A stretch of DNA of 64,000 nt from Azophilus sp965116165 (GTDB taxonomy: Bacteria; Pseudomonadota; Gammaproteobacteria; Pseudomonadales; Azotimanducaceae), in assembly GCA_965116165.1 (NCBI GenBank), contig OZ220484.1:2232001-2296000 (forward strand), in the 5' to 3' direction. The position numbers and the translations under genes are program-made. The notes below the pieces were generated by a model. That model was not told the DNA's origin and made no database searches. It saw only the letters and a list, made by a program, of their open reading frames with translations. Position 1 is the first letter of the stretch; every line of letters starts with the position of its first letter. Shown here piece after piece: positions 17,691 through 27,540 of the stretch.

Positions 17691-18821
17691 ATGGTGCCAG
17701 CGTTACTCGCTCTAGAAGACGGCAGCCTGTTCGGTGGGCAATCCATCGGCGCCCCGGGCATGGCCGTCGGCGAAGTGGTTTTCAACACGGCCATGACCGG
17801 CTACCAGGAGATTCTCACCGATCCCTCCTATGCCCGGCAGATCGTAACCCTGACCCATCCGCAAATCGGCAACACCGGCGTCAATCGCGAAGATGTTGAA
17901 TCCGGCAAGGTTTGGGCGGCCGGCTTCGTTATTCGACAAAGGCCGCGTCGGGTGAGCAATTGGCGGGCGGAGGCACCGCTTGAGCACTATCTGGCCGAAG
18001 AGAACGTGGTGGCGATAGCCGATGTGGATACGCGGCGGCTGACCCGCCTCATCCGTGCAAAAGGCGCTATGGCGGGCTGTATCGCCACGGGTCCGGATGC
18101 CGCCGATCCGGTGCCGGCCTTGGCGGCGGCCCGCGCCTTCCCGGGCCTGAAGGGCATGGATTTGGCCCGGTTGGTCAGCCGCTCCGACACGCAGAAATGG
18201 CACGAGGGCGCCTGGAGCTTGGGCGGCGGCTACGATGCGCCGAGGCAGTCCGGGTCGCATGTCGTGGCCTACGACTTTGGTGTCAAGCGCAACATCCTGC
18301 GCCTTCTCGCCTCGCGTGGATGCCGGGTGACCATCATCCCGGCGACATCAACGGCGGAGGCGGCGCTCGCCCACCGGCCCGACGGCATTTTTCTGTCGAA
18401 CGGCCCCGGCGATCCGGAACCCTGCGACTACGCCATTCGCGCCATCGAACAGCTGATGGATACCGGCCTGCCCATGTTCGGCATCTGCCTCGGTCATCAA
18501 CTCATGGCACTGGCCGGCGGTGCCAAGACGGTCAAGATGCCGCACGGGCACCACGGCGCGAACCACCCGGTGCAGGATCTGCGCACCGGGCAGGTCGTCA
18601 TAACGAGTCAGAATCACGGCTTCGCGGTGGACGAGGGGACTCTCCCGAACTGCCTGGAAGCGACGCATGTTTCCCTATTCGATAAAACACTGCAGGGCAT
18701 TCGCCGTACCGATCGCCCGGCGTTCGGATTTCAGGGCCATCCGGAAGCAAGCCCGGGGCCCCAGGATTGCGGCTATCTCTTCGATTACTTTGTTGGCCTC
18801 ATGGACAAGCCGAATGCCTAG
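17691..18821 (+). CDS. carA: Carbamoyl-phosphate synthase small subunit (glutaminase)
   Basis: A 376-residue glutamine amidotransferase subunit supplying ammonia to CarB for arginine and pyrimidine synthesis. The N-terminal domain begins ALLALEDGSLFGGQSIG and has NTAMTGYQEILTDPSYA. The class I glutaminase shows the nucleophile in PMFGICLGHQLMALA (~residue 260) and the His-Glu pair in AFGFQGHPEASPGP. Length agrees with the family. The stop overlaps the carB start by 8 bases, implying coupled translation. Confidence 0.97.
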   Translation: MVPALLALEDGSLFGGQSIGAPGMAVGEVVFNTAMTGYQEILTDPSYARQIVTLTHPQIGNTGVNREDVESGKVWAAGFVIRQRPRRVSNWRAEAPLEHYLAEENVVAIADVDTRRLTRLIRAKGAMAGCIATGPDAADPVPALAAARAFPGLKGMDLARLVSRSDTQKWHEGAWSLGGGYDAPRQSGSHVVAYDFGVKRNILRLLASRGCRVTIIPATSTAEAALAHRPDGIFLSNGPGDPEPCDYAIRAIEQLMDTGLPMFGICLGHQLMALAGGAKTVKMPHGHHGANHPVQDLRTGQVVITSQNHGFAVDEGTLPNCLEATHVSLFDKTLQGIRRTDRPAFGFQGHPEASPGPQDCGYLFDYFVGLMDKPNA

Positions 18822-21800
18822 GCGCACCGATATCGAATCGGTTTTGATACTCGGCGCCGGCCCCATCGTTATCGGCCAGGCCTGCGAATTCGACTATTCC
18901 GGCGCCCAGGCCTGCAAGGCGCTGATGGACGAGGGGTACCGCGTCATTTTGGTCAACTCCAACCCGGCGACGATCATGACCGATCCCGCCATGGCGGACG
19001 CCACCTACATCGAACCGGTGGAGTGGCGAACGGTTGCCAAGATCATCGAAGCGGAGCGACCGGATACCCTGCTGCCGACCATGGGCGGGCAAACGGCGCT
19101 GAACTGTGCGCTCGACCTTGTGCGCGAGGGCGTCCTGGGGCACTGGAACCTCGAGTTGATCGGTGCCAGTCAGGATGCCATCGACAAGGCGGAGGACCGC
19201 GAGCGCTTCGACCGCGCCATGCGGCGCATCGGGCTTGCAACGCCCCGCTCCGCCATCGCGCATAGCATTGAGGAGGCTGTGCAGGTGCAGACCCGCCTCG
19301 GCTATCCCTGCATCATTCGTCCGTCGTTCACGCTTGGCGGCAGTGGCGGCGGCGTCGCCTACAACCGGGAGGAGTTCCTGGAAATCTGCGCGCGCGGCCT
19401 GGAACTTTCGCCGACCACGGAACTGCTCATCGACGAATCGCTGCTCGGTTGGAAAGAGTTTGAAATGGAAGTGGTGCGCGATTCCAGGGACAACTGCATC
19501 ATCGTTTGCTCCATCGAGAATTTCGACCCCATGGGTGTGCACACCGGCGACAGCATCACCGTGGCCCCGGCGCAAACGCTTACCGACAAGGAATACCAAT
19601 TGCTGCGCAACGCCTCCATCGCGGTGTTGCGGGAGATCGGCGTCGACACGGGCGGGTCGAACGTCCAATTCGCCATAGACCCCGACACCGGGCGCATGGT
19701 GGTGATCGAGATGAACCCGCGGGTCTCGCGTTCGTCGGCGCTGGCCTCGAAAGCCACCGGGTTCCCCATCGCCAAGGTCGCCGCGAAGTTGGCGGTGGGC
19801 TATACGCTGGACGAACTCGACAATGACATCACCGGCGGCGTAACACCGGCTTCCTTCGAACCGAGTCTCGACTATGTGGTTACGAAGATCCCCCGCTTTA
19901 CGTTCGAGAAATTCGAGCAGGCGGATCCGAGGCTTACCACGCAGATGAAATCGGTCGGCGAAGTGATGGCAATCGGGCGTACCTTTCAGGAATCATTGCA
20001 GAAAGCCTGCCGGGGGCTGGAGACGGGCCGAGCGGGCCTCGATCCGGTGCTTGGCGGGCTGAGCCGGCGGCAGGTGCGCGCAACGCTTGCCCGGGAGTTG
20101 AAAACCGCGGGCGCCGACCGGCTTTGGTATATCGCCGAGGCGTTCCGAAACGGCTGGTCGGTCGAGCAGGTGCACCGTCAAACGGCCATCGACCCGTGGT
20201 TTCTGGCCGAGATTGAGGATTTGATCGGCACGGAACGGGAGTTTGCCGGGGAAGATCTCGATAGGCTCGACGCGGAGCGCTGGTACGCGCTCAAGCGCAA
20301 GGGATTCTCGGACGCACGCCTGGCCGCGTTGCTTGGCGAGAGCGAGGCGCCGGTGCGTCGCGCGAGGTTGGCGCAGGGCGTCAGGCCGGTGTTTCGCCGG
20401 GTCGATACCTGCGCCGCCGAGTTTCCCGCCGCTTCCGCCTACATGTATTCCACCTACGAGGAGGAATGCGAGGCCAATCCGTCCGACCGCGACAAGATCA
20501 TGGTGCTCGGCGGCGGCCCGAATCGGGTGGGACAGGGAATCGAGTTCGACTACTGCTGTGTGCACGCGGCCTTGGCGATGCGCGAGGACGGTTACGAGAC
20601 CATCATGGTCAACTGCAATCCGGAAACCGTTTCCACGGACTACGACACCTCCGACCGGCTGTATTTCGAACCGGTGACCCTTGAGGATGTGCTCGCCATC
20701 GTCGATGTCGAGCGGCCGAGGGGCGTCATCGTGCAGTTTGGCGGGCAGACGCCGCTCAAGCTGGTGGAGCAGTTGCAAAAGGCGGGGGTGCCGATTCTTG
20801 GCACGAGCGCCGATGCGATAGATCGAGCCGAGGATCGGCGGCGCTTTCAGGCCCTGCTGCAAAACCTCGGGTTGCGGCAGCCCTCGAATCGCACCGCCAC
20901 GGGAATCGCCGACGGTGTGGCGGGCGCGAACGAGATTGGTTATCCGATTGTCGTGCGGCCGTCCTATGTCCTGGGTGGCCGCGCCATGGAAATTGTTTAC
21001 AACGAGGATGAACTAGCCCGATACCTGCAGGATGCCGTGGATGTTTCCAACGACTCGCCGGTGCTGCTCGACCGCTTTCTCGATCAGGCCATCGAGGTGG
21101 ATGTGGATGCGGTGAGCGATGGTCGGCAAGTGCTGATTGGCGCCATCATGGAGCACATCGAACAGGCGGGCGTCCACTCCGGAGATTCGGCCTGCGCCCT
21201 ACCTCCCTACCGTCTTGATCAAGACATTCAGGACCGCATTCGCGAACAGGTGCGGCTCATGGCCCTGGAATTGGGCGTGGTGGGCCTCATGAACGTGCAG
21301 TTTGCCATTCAGGGCGAAGAGATATTCGTGTTGGAGGTGAATCCCCGGGCATCGCGCACGGTGCCGTTCGTCTCCAAGTGCATTGGCCTGTCCCTGGCCA
21401 AGGTCGCCGCGCGGTGCATGGCCGGGATCAGCCTGCGGGAGCAGGGAGTGACACGGGAGATTATGCCCCGCTGCGTCAGCGTCAAGGAATCGGTCTTCCC
21501 CTTCAACAAGTTTCCGGGCGTGGATCCTATTTTGGGACCGGAAATGAAATCGACCGGCGAAGTTATGGGCGTCGGCGACAGTTTCGGAGAAGCCTTTGCC
21601 AAGGCGGTGCTTGCGGCCGGGGAGCGGTTGCCGGACGGGGGACGGGCATTTATCAGCGTCAAGGATTCCGACAAGCCGTTTGCGGCCTGGCTGGTGCGGG
21701 AGTTGCGAGATCTTGGATTCAGGATCGTCGCCACGAGCGGCACCGCAGGGTTGGTTGCGGCGGAGGGTATCGATTGCGAAATCGTGCACAAGGTTACCGA

Positions 21801-22065
21801 AGGTGCCCGGCCCCATGTGGCGGACCTGCTCAAGAACGAGCGCATCGACCTGATCGTAAACACCACCGAGGGGCGTCGGTCGATTGCCGATTCCGCGGTA
21901 ATCCGGCGACTCGCCCTGTCGCAGAAAGTATGCTACACCACAACCTTGGCGGGTGGCGAAGCGGTGTGCCACGCAATCCGTTGCCGGCGTGAGCTCCAAA
22001 CAGGGGGAGGTACCGCCAGCGTGCGTCGTTTGCAGTCCCTGCACGCCGCCCTGACACGAACTTAG
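18814..22065 (+). CDS. carB: Carbamoyl-phosphate synthase large subunit
   Basis: A 1083-residue enzyme making carbamoyl phosphate from bicarbonate, ATP and CarA-derived ammonia. Two homologous ATP-grasp halves are visible: the first with VLILGAGPIVIGQACEFDYS, IIRPSFTLGGSGGGVAYN and IEMNPRVSRSSALASKATG; the second with IMVLGGGPNRVGQGIEFDYC, IVVRPSYVLGGRAMEIVYN and LEVNPRASRTVPFVSK. The C-terminal MGS-like allosteric domain starts near residue 940 (FISVKDSDKP). Start is the ATG overlapping the carA stop. Confidence 0.98.
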   Translation: MPRRTDIESVLILGAGPIVIGQACEFDYSGAQACKALMDEGYRVILVNSNPATIMTDPAMADATYIEPVEWRTVAKIIEAERPDTLLPTMGGQTALNCALDLVREGVLGHWNLELIGASQDAIDKAEDRERFDRAMRRIGLATPRSAIAHSIEEAVQVQTRLGYPCIIRPSFTLGGSGGGVAYNREEFLEICARGLELSPTTELLIDESLLGWKEFEMEVVRDSRDNCIIVCSIENFDPMGVHTGDSITVAPAQTLTDKEYQLLRNASIAVLREIGVDTGGSNVQFAIDPDTGRMVVIEMNPRVSRSSALASKATGFPIAKVAAKLAVGYTLDELDNDITGGVTPASFEPSLDYVVTKIPRFTFEKFEQADPRLTTQMKSVGEVMAIGRTFQESLQKACRGLETGRAGLDPVLGGLSRRQVRATLARELKTAGADRLWYIAEAFRNGWSVEQVHRQTAIDPWFLAEIEDLIGTEREFAGEDLDRLDAERWYALKRKGFSDARLAALLGESEAPVRRARLAQGVRPVFRRVDTCAAEFPAASAYMYSTYEEECEANPSDRDKIMVLGGGPNRVGQGIEFDYCCVHAALAMREDGYETIMVNCNPETVSTDYDTSDRLYFEPVTLEDVLAIVDVERPRGVIVQFGGQTPLKLVEQLQKAGVPILGTSADAIDRAEDRRRFQALLQNLGLRQPSNRTATGIADGVAGANEIGYPIVVRPSYVLGGRAMEIVYNEDELARYLQDAVDVSNDSPVLLDRFLDQAIEVDVDAVSDGRQVLIGAIMEHIEQAGVHSGDSACALPPYRLDQDIQDRIREQVRLMALELGVVGLMNVQFAIQGEEIFVLEVNPRASRTVPFVSKCIGLSLAKVAARCMAGISLREQGVTREIMPRCVSVKESVFPFNKFPGVDPILGPEMKSTGEVMGVGDSFGEAFAKAVLAAGERLPDGGRAFISVKDSDKPFAAWLVRELRDLGFRIVATSGTAGLVAAEGIDCEIVHKVTEGARPHVADLLKNERIDLIVNTTEGRRSIADSAVIRRLALSQKVCYTTTLAGGEAVCHAIRCRRELQTGGGTASVRRLQSLHAALTRT

Positions 22066-22233
22066 CCCGCCTTGGGAAAATCTTGCGGATGTACAATCCA
22101 CTACGGACCACCACCGGCACAATAATGGCGAAAAAATTGACATATCAATCCCACATTGCCGGCGTTTTTCTTGGACCCTCGACTGCGGATATCCACCGTT
22201 CACGCCCACAAATGTTCTATGGCGTGGGCGCGC

Positions 22234-22266
22234 CGATGCGGCATTGTCAGTTGGATGGAGCACTGG
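22234..22266 (+). repeat. Short dispersed repeat R2, copy 1
   Basis: GATGCGGCATTGTCAGTTGG then ATGGAGCACTGG. It matches copies at 25924-25960 and 53791-53828 and a fragment at 60404-60425. The purine-rich end (GGAGCACTGGAGGGG) serves as or borders the greA ribosome binding site. Confidence 0.7.
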
Positions 22267-22279
22267 AGGGGTTTGGAAA

Positions 22280-22753
22280 ATGACGGTACCGATGACGGTC
22301 GCGGGTGCCCAGGCCTTGCGCGACGAGCTTAGACGCCGCAAATCTGAACTGCGCCCGCAAATTTCCAGTGCGATTGCGGCGGCGCGGGAGCATGGCGACC
22401 TCCGGGAAAACGCCGAGTATCACGCCGCCAAAGAGCAGCAGGGGTTCAACGAGGGCCGTATCGCCGAACTCGAGGGCAAGCTTGCCAATGCGCAGATCAT
22501 CGATGTCACCAGAATCCCGCCCACCGGCAAAGTGATATTCGGCGCGACGGTCACCCTGATTGAACCGAATGCGCGGGAGTTGACGCGCTACAAAATCGTT
22601 GGCGAGGACGAGGCGGATCTCAAGGAAGGCAAGATATCCATCATGTCCCCCATCGCCCGCGCCCTTATTGCCAAGTCGGTCGGCGATGTCGTTGTGGTTG
22701 CCGCGCCCGGCGGTGAGGTGGAATACGAAATCGACAACGTGGAACACCGCTAG
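22280..22753 (+). CDS. greA: Transcription elongation factor GreA
   Basis: A 157-residue factor that stimulates RNA polymerase transcript cleavage to rescue backtracked complexes. The N-terminal coiled coil carries the catalytic acidic tip EHGDLRENAEYHAAKEQQ (~residues 38-55), and the C-terminal FKBP-like domain ends GDVVVVAAPGGEVEYEI. Start is the ATG after GGAGGGGTTTGGAAA; the Shine-Dalgarno overlaps repeat R2. It follows carB, as in many gammaproteobacteria. Confidence 0.97.
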   Translation: MTVPMTVAGAQALRDELRRRKSELRPQISSAIAAAREHGDLRENAEYHAAKEQQGFNEGRIAELEGKLANAQIIDVTRIPPTGKVIFGATVTLIEPNARELTRYKIVGEDEADLKEGKISIMSPIARALIAKSVGDVVVVAAPGGEVEYEIDNVEHR

Positions 22754-22760
22754 ACCGACG

Positions 22761-23414
22761 GTGGTGCGAACCGGATCCAGTGTGCGATGGCTGAGTCGTC
22801 AACGGCGCGACCCATTTGTCAGGGCCAGTCGGAGAGAGGGGCGCATCTCGCGCGCCCATTTCAAACTCAAACAACTCGACGAGCGTTATGGGCTGCTGCG
22901 CAAACACGCCAGAGTGCTTGAACTGGGGGCGGCGCCGGGCGGTTGGACCGCCTATCTGGCCCAACGGCTTGAGAAAGGACGGGTTGTGGCGGTTGATCCG
23001 CGGCCATTGGCAATCAATGCCGCGAATGTGGAATTTGTGCAAGGCTTGTTCGGCGAGCCCGCAGTGGACCGGTGCCTTGATCGACTGCTGTCGGTGCCCG
23101 ATGCGGGCGAGTGCGCTGGCGTAGACCTTGTATTGTCCGATATGGCACCCGATATTTCCGGTATACGAGCTGCGGATCAGGCCCGGTCGATGGCGTTGGC
23201 GGAACTCGCCGGCGATGCGGCGTCGCAATGGCTAAGGCCCGGTGGCGCCTTGGTTGTCAAGGTATTCCAGGGCGAAGGCATCGACGCCTGGCTCGGCGAC
23301 ATCCGGCCTCGGTTCGACGGTGTTCGAGTTGTGAAGCCTCCGGCGTCGCGTCCGAACTCGCGGGAGAAATTTGCGGTTGCGGTTGGCTATCTCGGCGTCT
23401 CCCGACCCCCATGA
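22761..23414 (+). CDS. rlmE: 23S rRNA (uridine-2'-O-)-methyltransferase RlmE (FtsJ/RrmJ)
   Basis: A ~217-residue SAM-dependent methylase of U2552 (E. coli numbering) in 23S rRNA. Motif I reads VLELGAAPGGWTAYLAQ (~residue 55), preceded by SRAHFKLKQLDERYGLL. The catalytic D in LVLSDMAPDISG, K in GGALVVKVFQGEG and E in NSREKFAVAVGY complete the K-D-K-E set. There is no ATG near the expected start; tandem GTG codons at 22761/22764 are the likely site, 8 bases after the greA stop. It lacks a convincing Shine-Dalgarno. Confidence 0.93.
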   Translation: MVRTGSSVRWLSRQRRDPFVRASRREGRISRAHFKLKQLDERYGLLRKHARVLELGAAPGGWTAYLAQRLEKGRVVAVDPRPLAINAANVEFVQGLFGEPAVDRCLDRLLSVPDAGECAGVDLVLSDMAPDISGIRAADQARSMALAELAGDAASQWLRPGGALVVKVFQGEGIDAWLGDIRPRFDGVRVVKPPASRPNSREKFAVAVGYLGVSRPP

Positions 23415-23439
23415 GGTCTGGCGGAGGTTTCGGGGCCAT

Positions 23440-23486
23440 TTCTCCATGTCGCCGCGGGCGCAATACACCCTCTCGCACAACCGCTG
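23440..23486 (-). pseudogene. IS1380-family transposase scrap
   Basis: The reverse strand reads RLCERVYCARGDMEK, matching the conserved YCARGDMENRIKE block of IS1380 transposases, then diverges at once. It lies in the rlmE-ftsH gap (23415-23818), a stretch of ~400 bases where I see no intact gene. The adjoining GC-rich sequence has stops in all frames on at least one strand and is unexplained. Confidence 0.5.
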
Positions 23487-23818
23487 CGGTGCGCCGCGGC
23501 CTTATCGATGCCGCGGCCGCTAGTTGAGCGAGGCGCGGCCCACCCTGTCCGTGCGGCCGTCCAGGAGGCTCACTTGGGTGGTCGCCACTTGGATGTCGTC
23601 CGCTGCGGCGGCGACGCTCAACGTCGCGGATGTCCGCCGGGACCGTGCCGCTTGCCGCCGCCGTCCGCGTTCCCGCCTGCCGGAACCGGAAAATCAAAAT
23701 GATGCCCCGCCTGCCCGCCATCGGGTGATGGCGTCGCTCGGCGGGGTGGTGTAGGCTTGCACATCGGCACCCGGCCCAGGTTTCCCGGGCCTGTTTGGAT
23801 GAAATGAGGTAAACCCCC

Positions 23819-25717
23819 TTGTCCGATATGGGTAAAAATCTGCTGTTGTGGCTGGTTATTGCGGCTGTGTTGTTGACGGTCTTCAACAATTTCGACATGG
23901 GGCCGGAGCCTCGGCAGATCGCCTATTCCGAATTCATCGAACAGGTGCGCAGGGGCGAGATCAGCGAGGTGGTGATCGACGGTCTTGAAATCACCGGCGC
24001 AACCAAGTCGGGTGATGCATTCCGAGCAATCCGCCCCAATATCGAAGATCCGAAACTGCTCGACGACCTCTACAACCACAAGGTCAAATTTGCCGGCAAG
24101 GAACCGGAGAAGCAGAGTATTTGGTCGCAATTGTTCTTGGCCAGTTTTCCCATCCTGCTCATTATTGGCGTGTTTATGTTGTTTATGCGCCAGATGCAGG
24201 GCGGGGCCGGGGGGCGTGGCGGGCCCATGTCCTTTGGCAAGAGCAAGGCGCGCCTGCTCTCGCAGGATCAAATCAAGACCACCTTCGCCGATGTGGCGGG
24301 GGTTGACGAGGCCAAGGAGGATGTTCAGGAACTCGTCGAGTTTCTGCGCGACCCGGGGCGGTTTCAGCGACTCGGTGGGCGCATCCCCCGCGGCATTCTG
24401 ATGGTCGGTCAGCCCGGCACCGGCAAAACGCTTTTGGCCAAGGCCATCGCCGGGGAGGCCAAGGTTCCTTTTTTTTCCATTTCCGGTTCGGACTTTGTCG
24501 AGATGTTCGTCGGTGTCGGTGCCTCCCGGGTGCGCGACATGTTCGAACAGGCGAAGAAGCAGGCGCCCTGCATCATCTTCATCGATGAAATCGATGCGGT
24601 GGGTCGCCATCGGGGCGCGGGGCTCGGCGGCGGTCACGACGAGCGCGAGCAAACGCTGAATCAGTTGCTCGTTGAGATGGATGGCTTCGAACCCAACGAC
24701 GGCATCATCGTTATCTCCGCAACCAACCGGCCGGATGTGCTCGATCCGGCACTGCTGCGGCCGGGGCGTTTCGACCGCCAGGTGGTGGTAAGTTTGCCGG
24801 ACATCCGTGGCCGCGAACAAATCATCAAGGTGCATATGCGCAAGGTGCCGGTTGGCGAGGATGTTGAACCAAGCATCATTGCCCGGGGCACACCCGGATT
24901 TTCCGGGGCGGATATCGCGAACCTTGTCAACGAAGCCGCCCTGTTCGCGGCGCGGGCGGGCAAAAAACTTGTCGAAATGGAGGAACTTGAGAAGGCCAAG
25001 GACAAGATCATGATGGGTGCCGAGCGCAAGTCCATGGTTATGTCCGAGGAGGACAAGCGCAATACGGCCTATCACGAGGCCGGCCATGCCATTGTCGGTA
25101 AACTCGTTCCCGGCCACGACCCGGTCTACAAGGTCACCATCATCCCGCGCGGGCGGGCGTTGGGTGTGACCATGTTTCTGCCGGAGGAGGATCGCTACAG
25201 CCTCAGTCGGGAACAAATCAAGGCGCAAATCTGTGGGTTGTTCGGCGGCCGTATCGCGGAAGAAATGATTTTGGGCGCGGAAAAGGTCACCACGGGCGCC
25301 TCCAACGATATCGAACGCGCCACCCGCCTGGCGAGAAACATGGTTACTAAATGGGGCCTGTCGGAGCGGCTCGGGCCGCTGATGTACGACGAGGACGACG
25401 GCGAAGTCTTCCTCGGCATGTCGGTGGGCGTAAAGCCCAAACCCCAATCGGACGAAACCGCCCGGGCCATAGACGAGGAGGTGCGGCGTATTATCGATGA
25501 ATGCTACGGGCGGGCAACCAGCCTACTGACTGAAAACGAAGACAAGCTACACAGCATGGCGGACGCCCTCATCGAATTCGAAACCCTATTGCCGGAACAA
25601 ATCGACGACATCATGGCGGGTGCCAAACCGCGTGCTCCAGACCCGCGAGGCAACGGGCGGGGAAGTAAATCCGGCCCCTCGGAGGCGTCCATTGGCGGCC
25701 CCGCGGGAGAGCACTGA
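23819..25717 (+). CDS. ftsH: ATP-dependent zinc metalloprotease FtsH
   Basis: A 632-residue membrane-anchored AAA protease. TM1 (KNLLLWLVIAAVLLTVF) and TM2 (~residues 100-120, FLASFPILLIIGVFMLFM) flank a periplasmic segment. The AAA module shows Walker A VGQPGTGKTLLAKA (~197), pore motif MFVGVGASRVRDMF, Walker B IIFIDEIDAVG and SRH RPGRFDRQ. The zinc site is HEAGH (~419). TTG at 23819 is preferred because GAGGT lies ten bases upstream; ATG 23828 would remove three residues. folP, normally next, is absent. Confidence 0.97.
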   Translation: MSDMGKNLLLWLVIAAVLLTVFNNFDMGPEPRQIAYSEFIEQVRRGEISEVVIDGLEITGATKSGDAFRAIRPNIEDPKLLDDLYNHKVKFAGKEPEKQSIWSQLFLASFPILLIIGVFMLFMRQMQGGAGGRGGPMSFGKSKARLLSQDQIKTTFADVAGVDEAKEDVQELVEFLRDPGRFQRLGGRIPRGILMVGQPGTGKTLLAKAIAGEAKVPFFSISGSDFVEMFVGVGASRVRDMFEQAKKQAPCIIFIDEIDAVGRHRGAGLGGGHDEREQTLNQLLVEMDGFEPNDGIIVISATNRPDVLDPALLRPGRFDRQVVVSLPDIRGREQIIKVHMRKVPVGEDVEPSIIARGTPGFSGADIANLVNEAALFAARAGKKLVEMEELEKAKDKIMMGAERKSMVMSEEDKRNTAYHEAGHAIVGKLVPGHDPVYKVTIIPRGRALGVTMFLPEEDRYSLSREQIKAQICGLFGGRIAEEMILGAEKVTTGASNDIERATRLARNMVTKWGLSERLGPLMYDEDDGEVFLGMSVGVKPKPQSDETARAIDEEVRRIIDECYGRATSLLTENEDKLHSMADALIEFETLLPEQIDDIMAGAKPRAPDPRGNGRGSKSGPSEASIGGPAGEH

Positions 25718-26012
25718 TCATCCTCCCCGGGCTTTCCGCTGAAACGCACGACCTACATTCAAGCGGGCGCAACGCGGTCCCCGGGGCGCTCCCGAAAGCG
25801 CCCATCTACTTCATGCGGTGGATACCCCTCGCGCTCCCGGCTGCGGGCTCCGTTGTCGCCCCTTGACGTATCGCCGGATACGCCGGCGGGGCTTAAGCCG
25901 CGCATCGGGATACTTGCGGGCGCACTGATATGGCATTATCGGTTGGATGGAGGACTAAAGTGCTTGGCCCATTGGATAATCGTTGCGGTCCGGCGGATGG
26001 GCGGACTTGGCA
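25718..26012. other. ftsH-glmM intergenic region, folP position
   Basis: No gene seen. In many gammaproteobacteria folP (dihydropteroate synthase) lies here. I find no SDS-like fold motifs in any frame. It holds repeat R2 copy 2 and a small GC hairpin near 25784-25804. Confidence 0.6.
25924..25960 (+). repeat. Short dispersed repeat R2, copy 2
   Basis: CACTGATATGGCATTATCGG followed by TTGGATGGAGGACTAA. It is nearly identical to the copy at 53791-53828. Confidence 0.72.
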
Positions 26013-27368
26013 ATGAACGCTGACATTCCAATGAACCGAAAAGTTTTCGGGACCGACGGCATCCGTGGAACGGTTGGTCGGTTTCCCATAACGCCGGAGT
26101 TGTGTCTGCATCTTGGCTGGGCGGTGGGCCGCGTTTTCACCCGCCAGGGCAACTGTCGCATCATTATCGGCAAGGACACCCGGGTTTCCGGCTATATGCT
26201 GGAATCCGTTCTGGAGTCGGGGCTGGTTGCCGCCGGTGCCGATGTCAGCCTGCTTGGCCCCATGCCAACGCCCGCGATTGCCTATTTGACCCGAACCCTG
26301 CGCGCCGATGCGGGAATCGTTGTCAGCGCGTCCCACAACTCCCATGAGGACAACGGCATCAAGTTTTTCGATGCCAACGGCAACAAGCTCGGCGGCGATG
26401 TCGAGGCGGAAATCGAGACGTACCTCCGGCGGCCCATGGTCTGCGCGGAATCCAGGAGACTCGGCAAGGCATCCCGTGTACCGGACGCGCCCGGACGCTA
26501 CATCGAATTCTGCAAGGCGACGCTAAGGCGAGGCTTTCGGCTACAGGGGCTCAAGGTGGTGCTCGATTGCGCCAACGGGGCGACCTACCATGTGGCGCCC
26601 GGTGTATTCGAGGAGTTGGGTGCTGAAATCAGTGTGATTGGCGATGCGCCGGACGGTTTCAATATCAATGCGGAATGCGGCTCAACGCATCCCGAGCTCT
26701 TGGCCGCGACCGTTCGGGAAAAGGGCGCCGACATCGGCATCGCCTTTGACGGCGACGGCGACCGGGTGATCATGGTGGATCACAAGGGCGAAGTGGTCGA
26801 TGGCGATGAATTGCTGTTCATCCTCGCCGACCACCGGCGCCGCGGCGGCACATTGACGGGCGGGCTAGTCGGCACCGTTATGACGAATTTTGGCTTGGAG
26901 CGCGCGCTGGATGAGCTCGGCATACCTTTCGACCGGGCCCAGGTCGGTGACCGGCACGTGCTTGAATTGCTGCGACGCCGGAACTGGCAACTTGGCGGCG
27001 AGGCGTCCGGCCACATTCTTTGCCTCGATTTGTCCACGACGGGCGATGGCATTATCGCCGCGCTGCAGGCGCTGGTGCCCATGGTTGAATCCGGTAAAAC
27101 CATCCACGATTTGAAGCGGGGCATGACTAAATTGCCGCAGGCGCTGATCAATGTGGCCGTCGCGGATCCATTCGTCGTGGCGCGTTGCGGCAAGGTGGTG
27201 CGGGCGGTCAACGACCGCGGCCGCCGACTTGTCGGAAGAGGCCGGGTGCTGATTCGGCCATCGGGTACGGAGCCGGTTATTCGAATCATGGTCGAAAGCG
27301 AGGATCGGATGGAAGTGGCGAGCATTGCCCGGGATCTCGCGGCGACCGTCCGACAGCAGGCCGTTTGA
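26013..27368 (+). CDS. glmM: Phosphoglucosamine mutase
   Basis: A 451-residue enzyme converting glucosamine-6-phosphate to glucosamine-1-phosphate for UDP-GlcNAc, peptidoglycan and LPS. N-terminal KVFGTDGIRGTVGRFPITPE is diagnostic. The phosphoserine loop GIVVSASHNSHEDNGIKFF is near residue 105, the metal loop FDGDGDRVIMVD near 246, the sugar-binding GEASGHILCLD near 330 and the phosphate loop RPSGTEPVIRIM near 418. ATG 26013 is used; ATG 26031 is an alternative. Confidence 0.97.
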   Translation: MNADIPMNRKVFGTDGIRGTVGRFPITPELCLHLGWAVGRVFTRQGNCRIIIGKDTRVSGYMLESVLESGLVAAGADVSLLGPMPTPAIAYLTRTLRADAGIVVSASHNSHEDNGIKFFDANGNKLGGDVEAEIETYLRRPMVCAESRRLGKASRVPDAPGRYIEFCKATLRRGFRLQGLKVVLDCANGATYHVAPGVFEELGAEISVIGDAPDGFNINAECGSTHPELLAATVREKGADIGIAFDGDGDRVIMVDHKGEVVDGDELLFILADHRRRGGTLTGGLVGTVMTNFGLERALDELGIPFDRAQVGDRHVLELLRRRNWQLGGEASGHILCLDLSTTGDGIIAALQALVPMVESGKTIHDLKRGMTKLPQALINVAVADPFVVARCGKVVRAVNDRGRRLVGRGRVLIRPSGTEPVIRIMVESEDRMEVASIARDLAATVRQQAV

Positions 27369-27540
27369 TTATCGACCAGCCGACCTGCTGTCCGGTTGCG
27401 CAATGTGTTCGGGACTTATATACATGGACTGACAGACCACTCTATGTCGAGGATTTAGCGGCTGGAAACCACCCCATCTGGGCTTCGGTCAACCCGTCGA
27501 TAGGATTCCCATTTGTTTCATGCCGATAACGGGATAAGAC

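Noticed and set aside
23440..23760. Possible yhbY gene in the rlmE-ftsH gap
   Set aside because: yhbY often lies nearby, but no frame shows its RNA-binding GLTE/GxxG motifs; stops are frequent and only an IS1380 scrap is recognisable.
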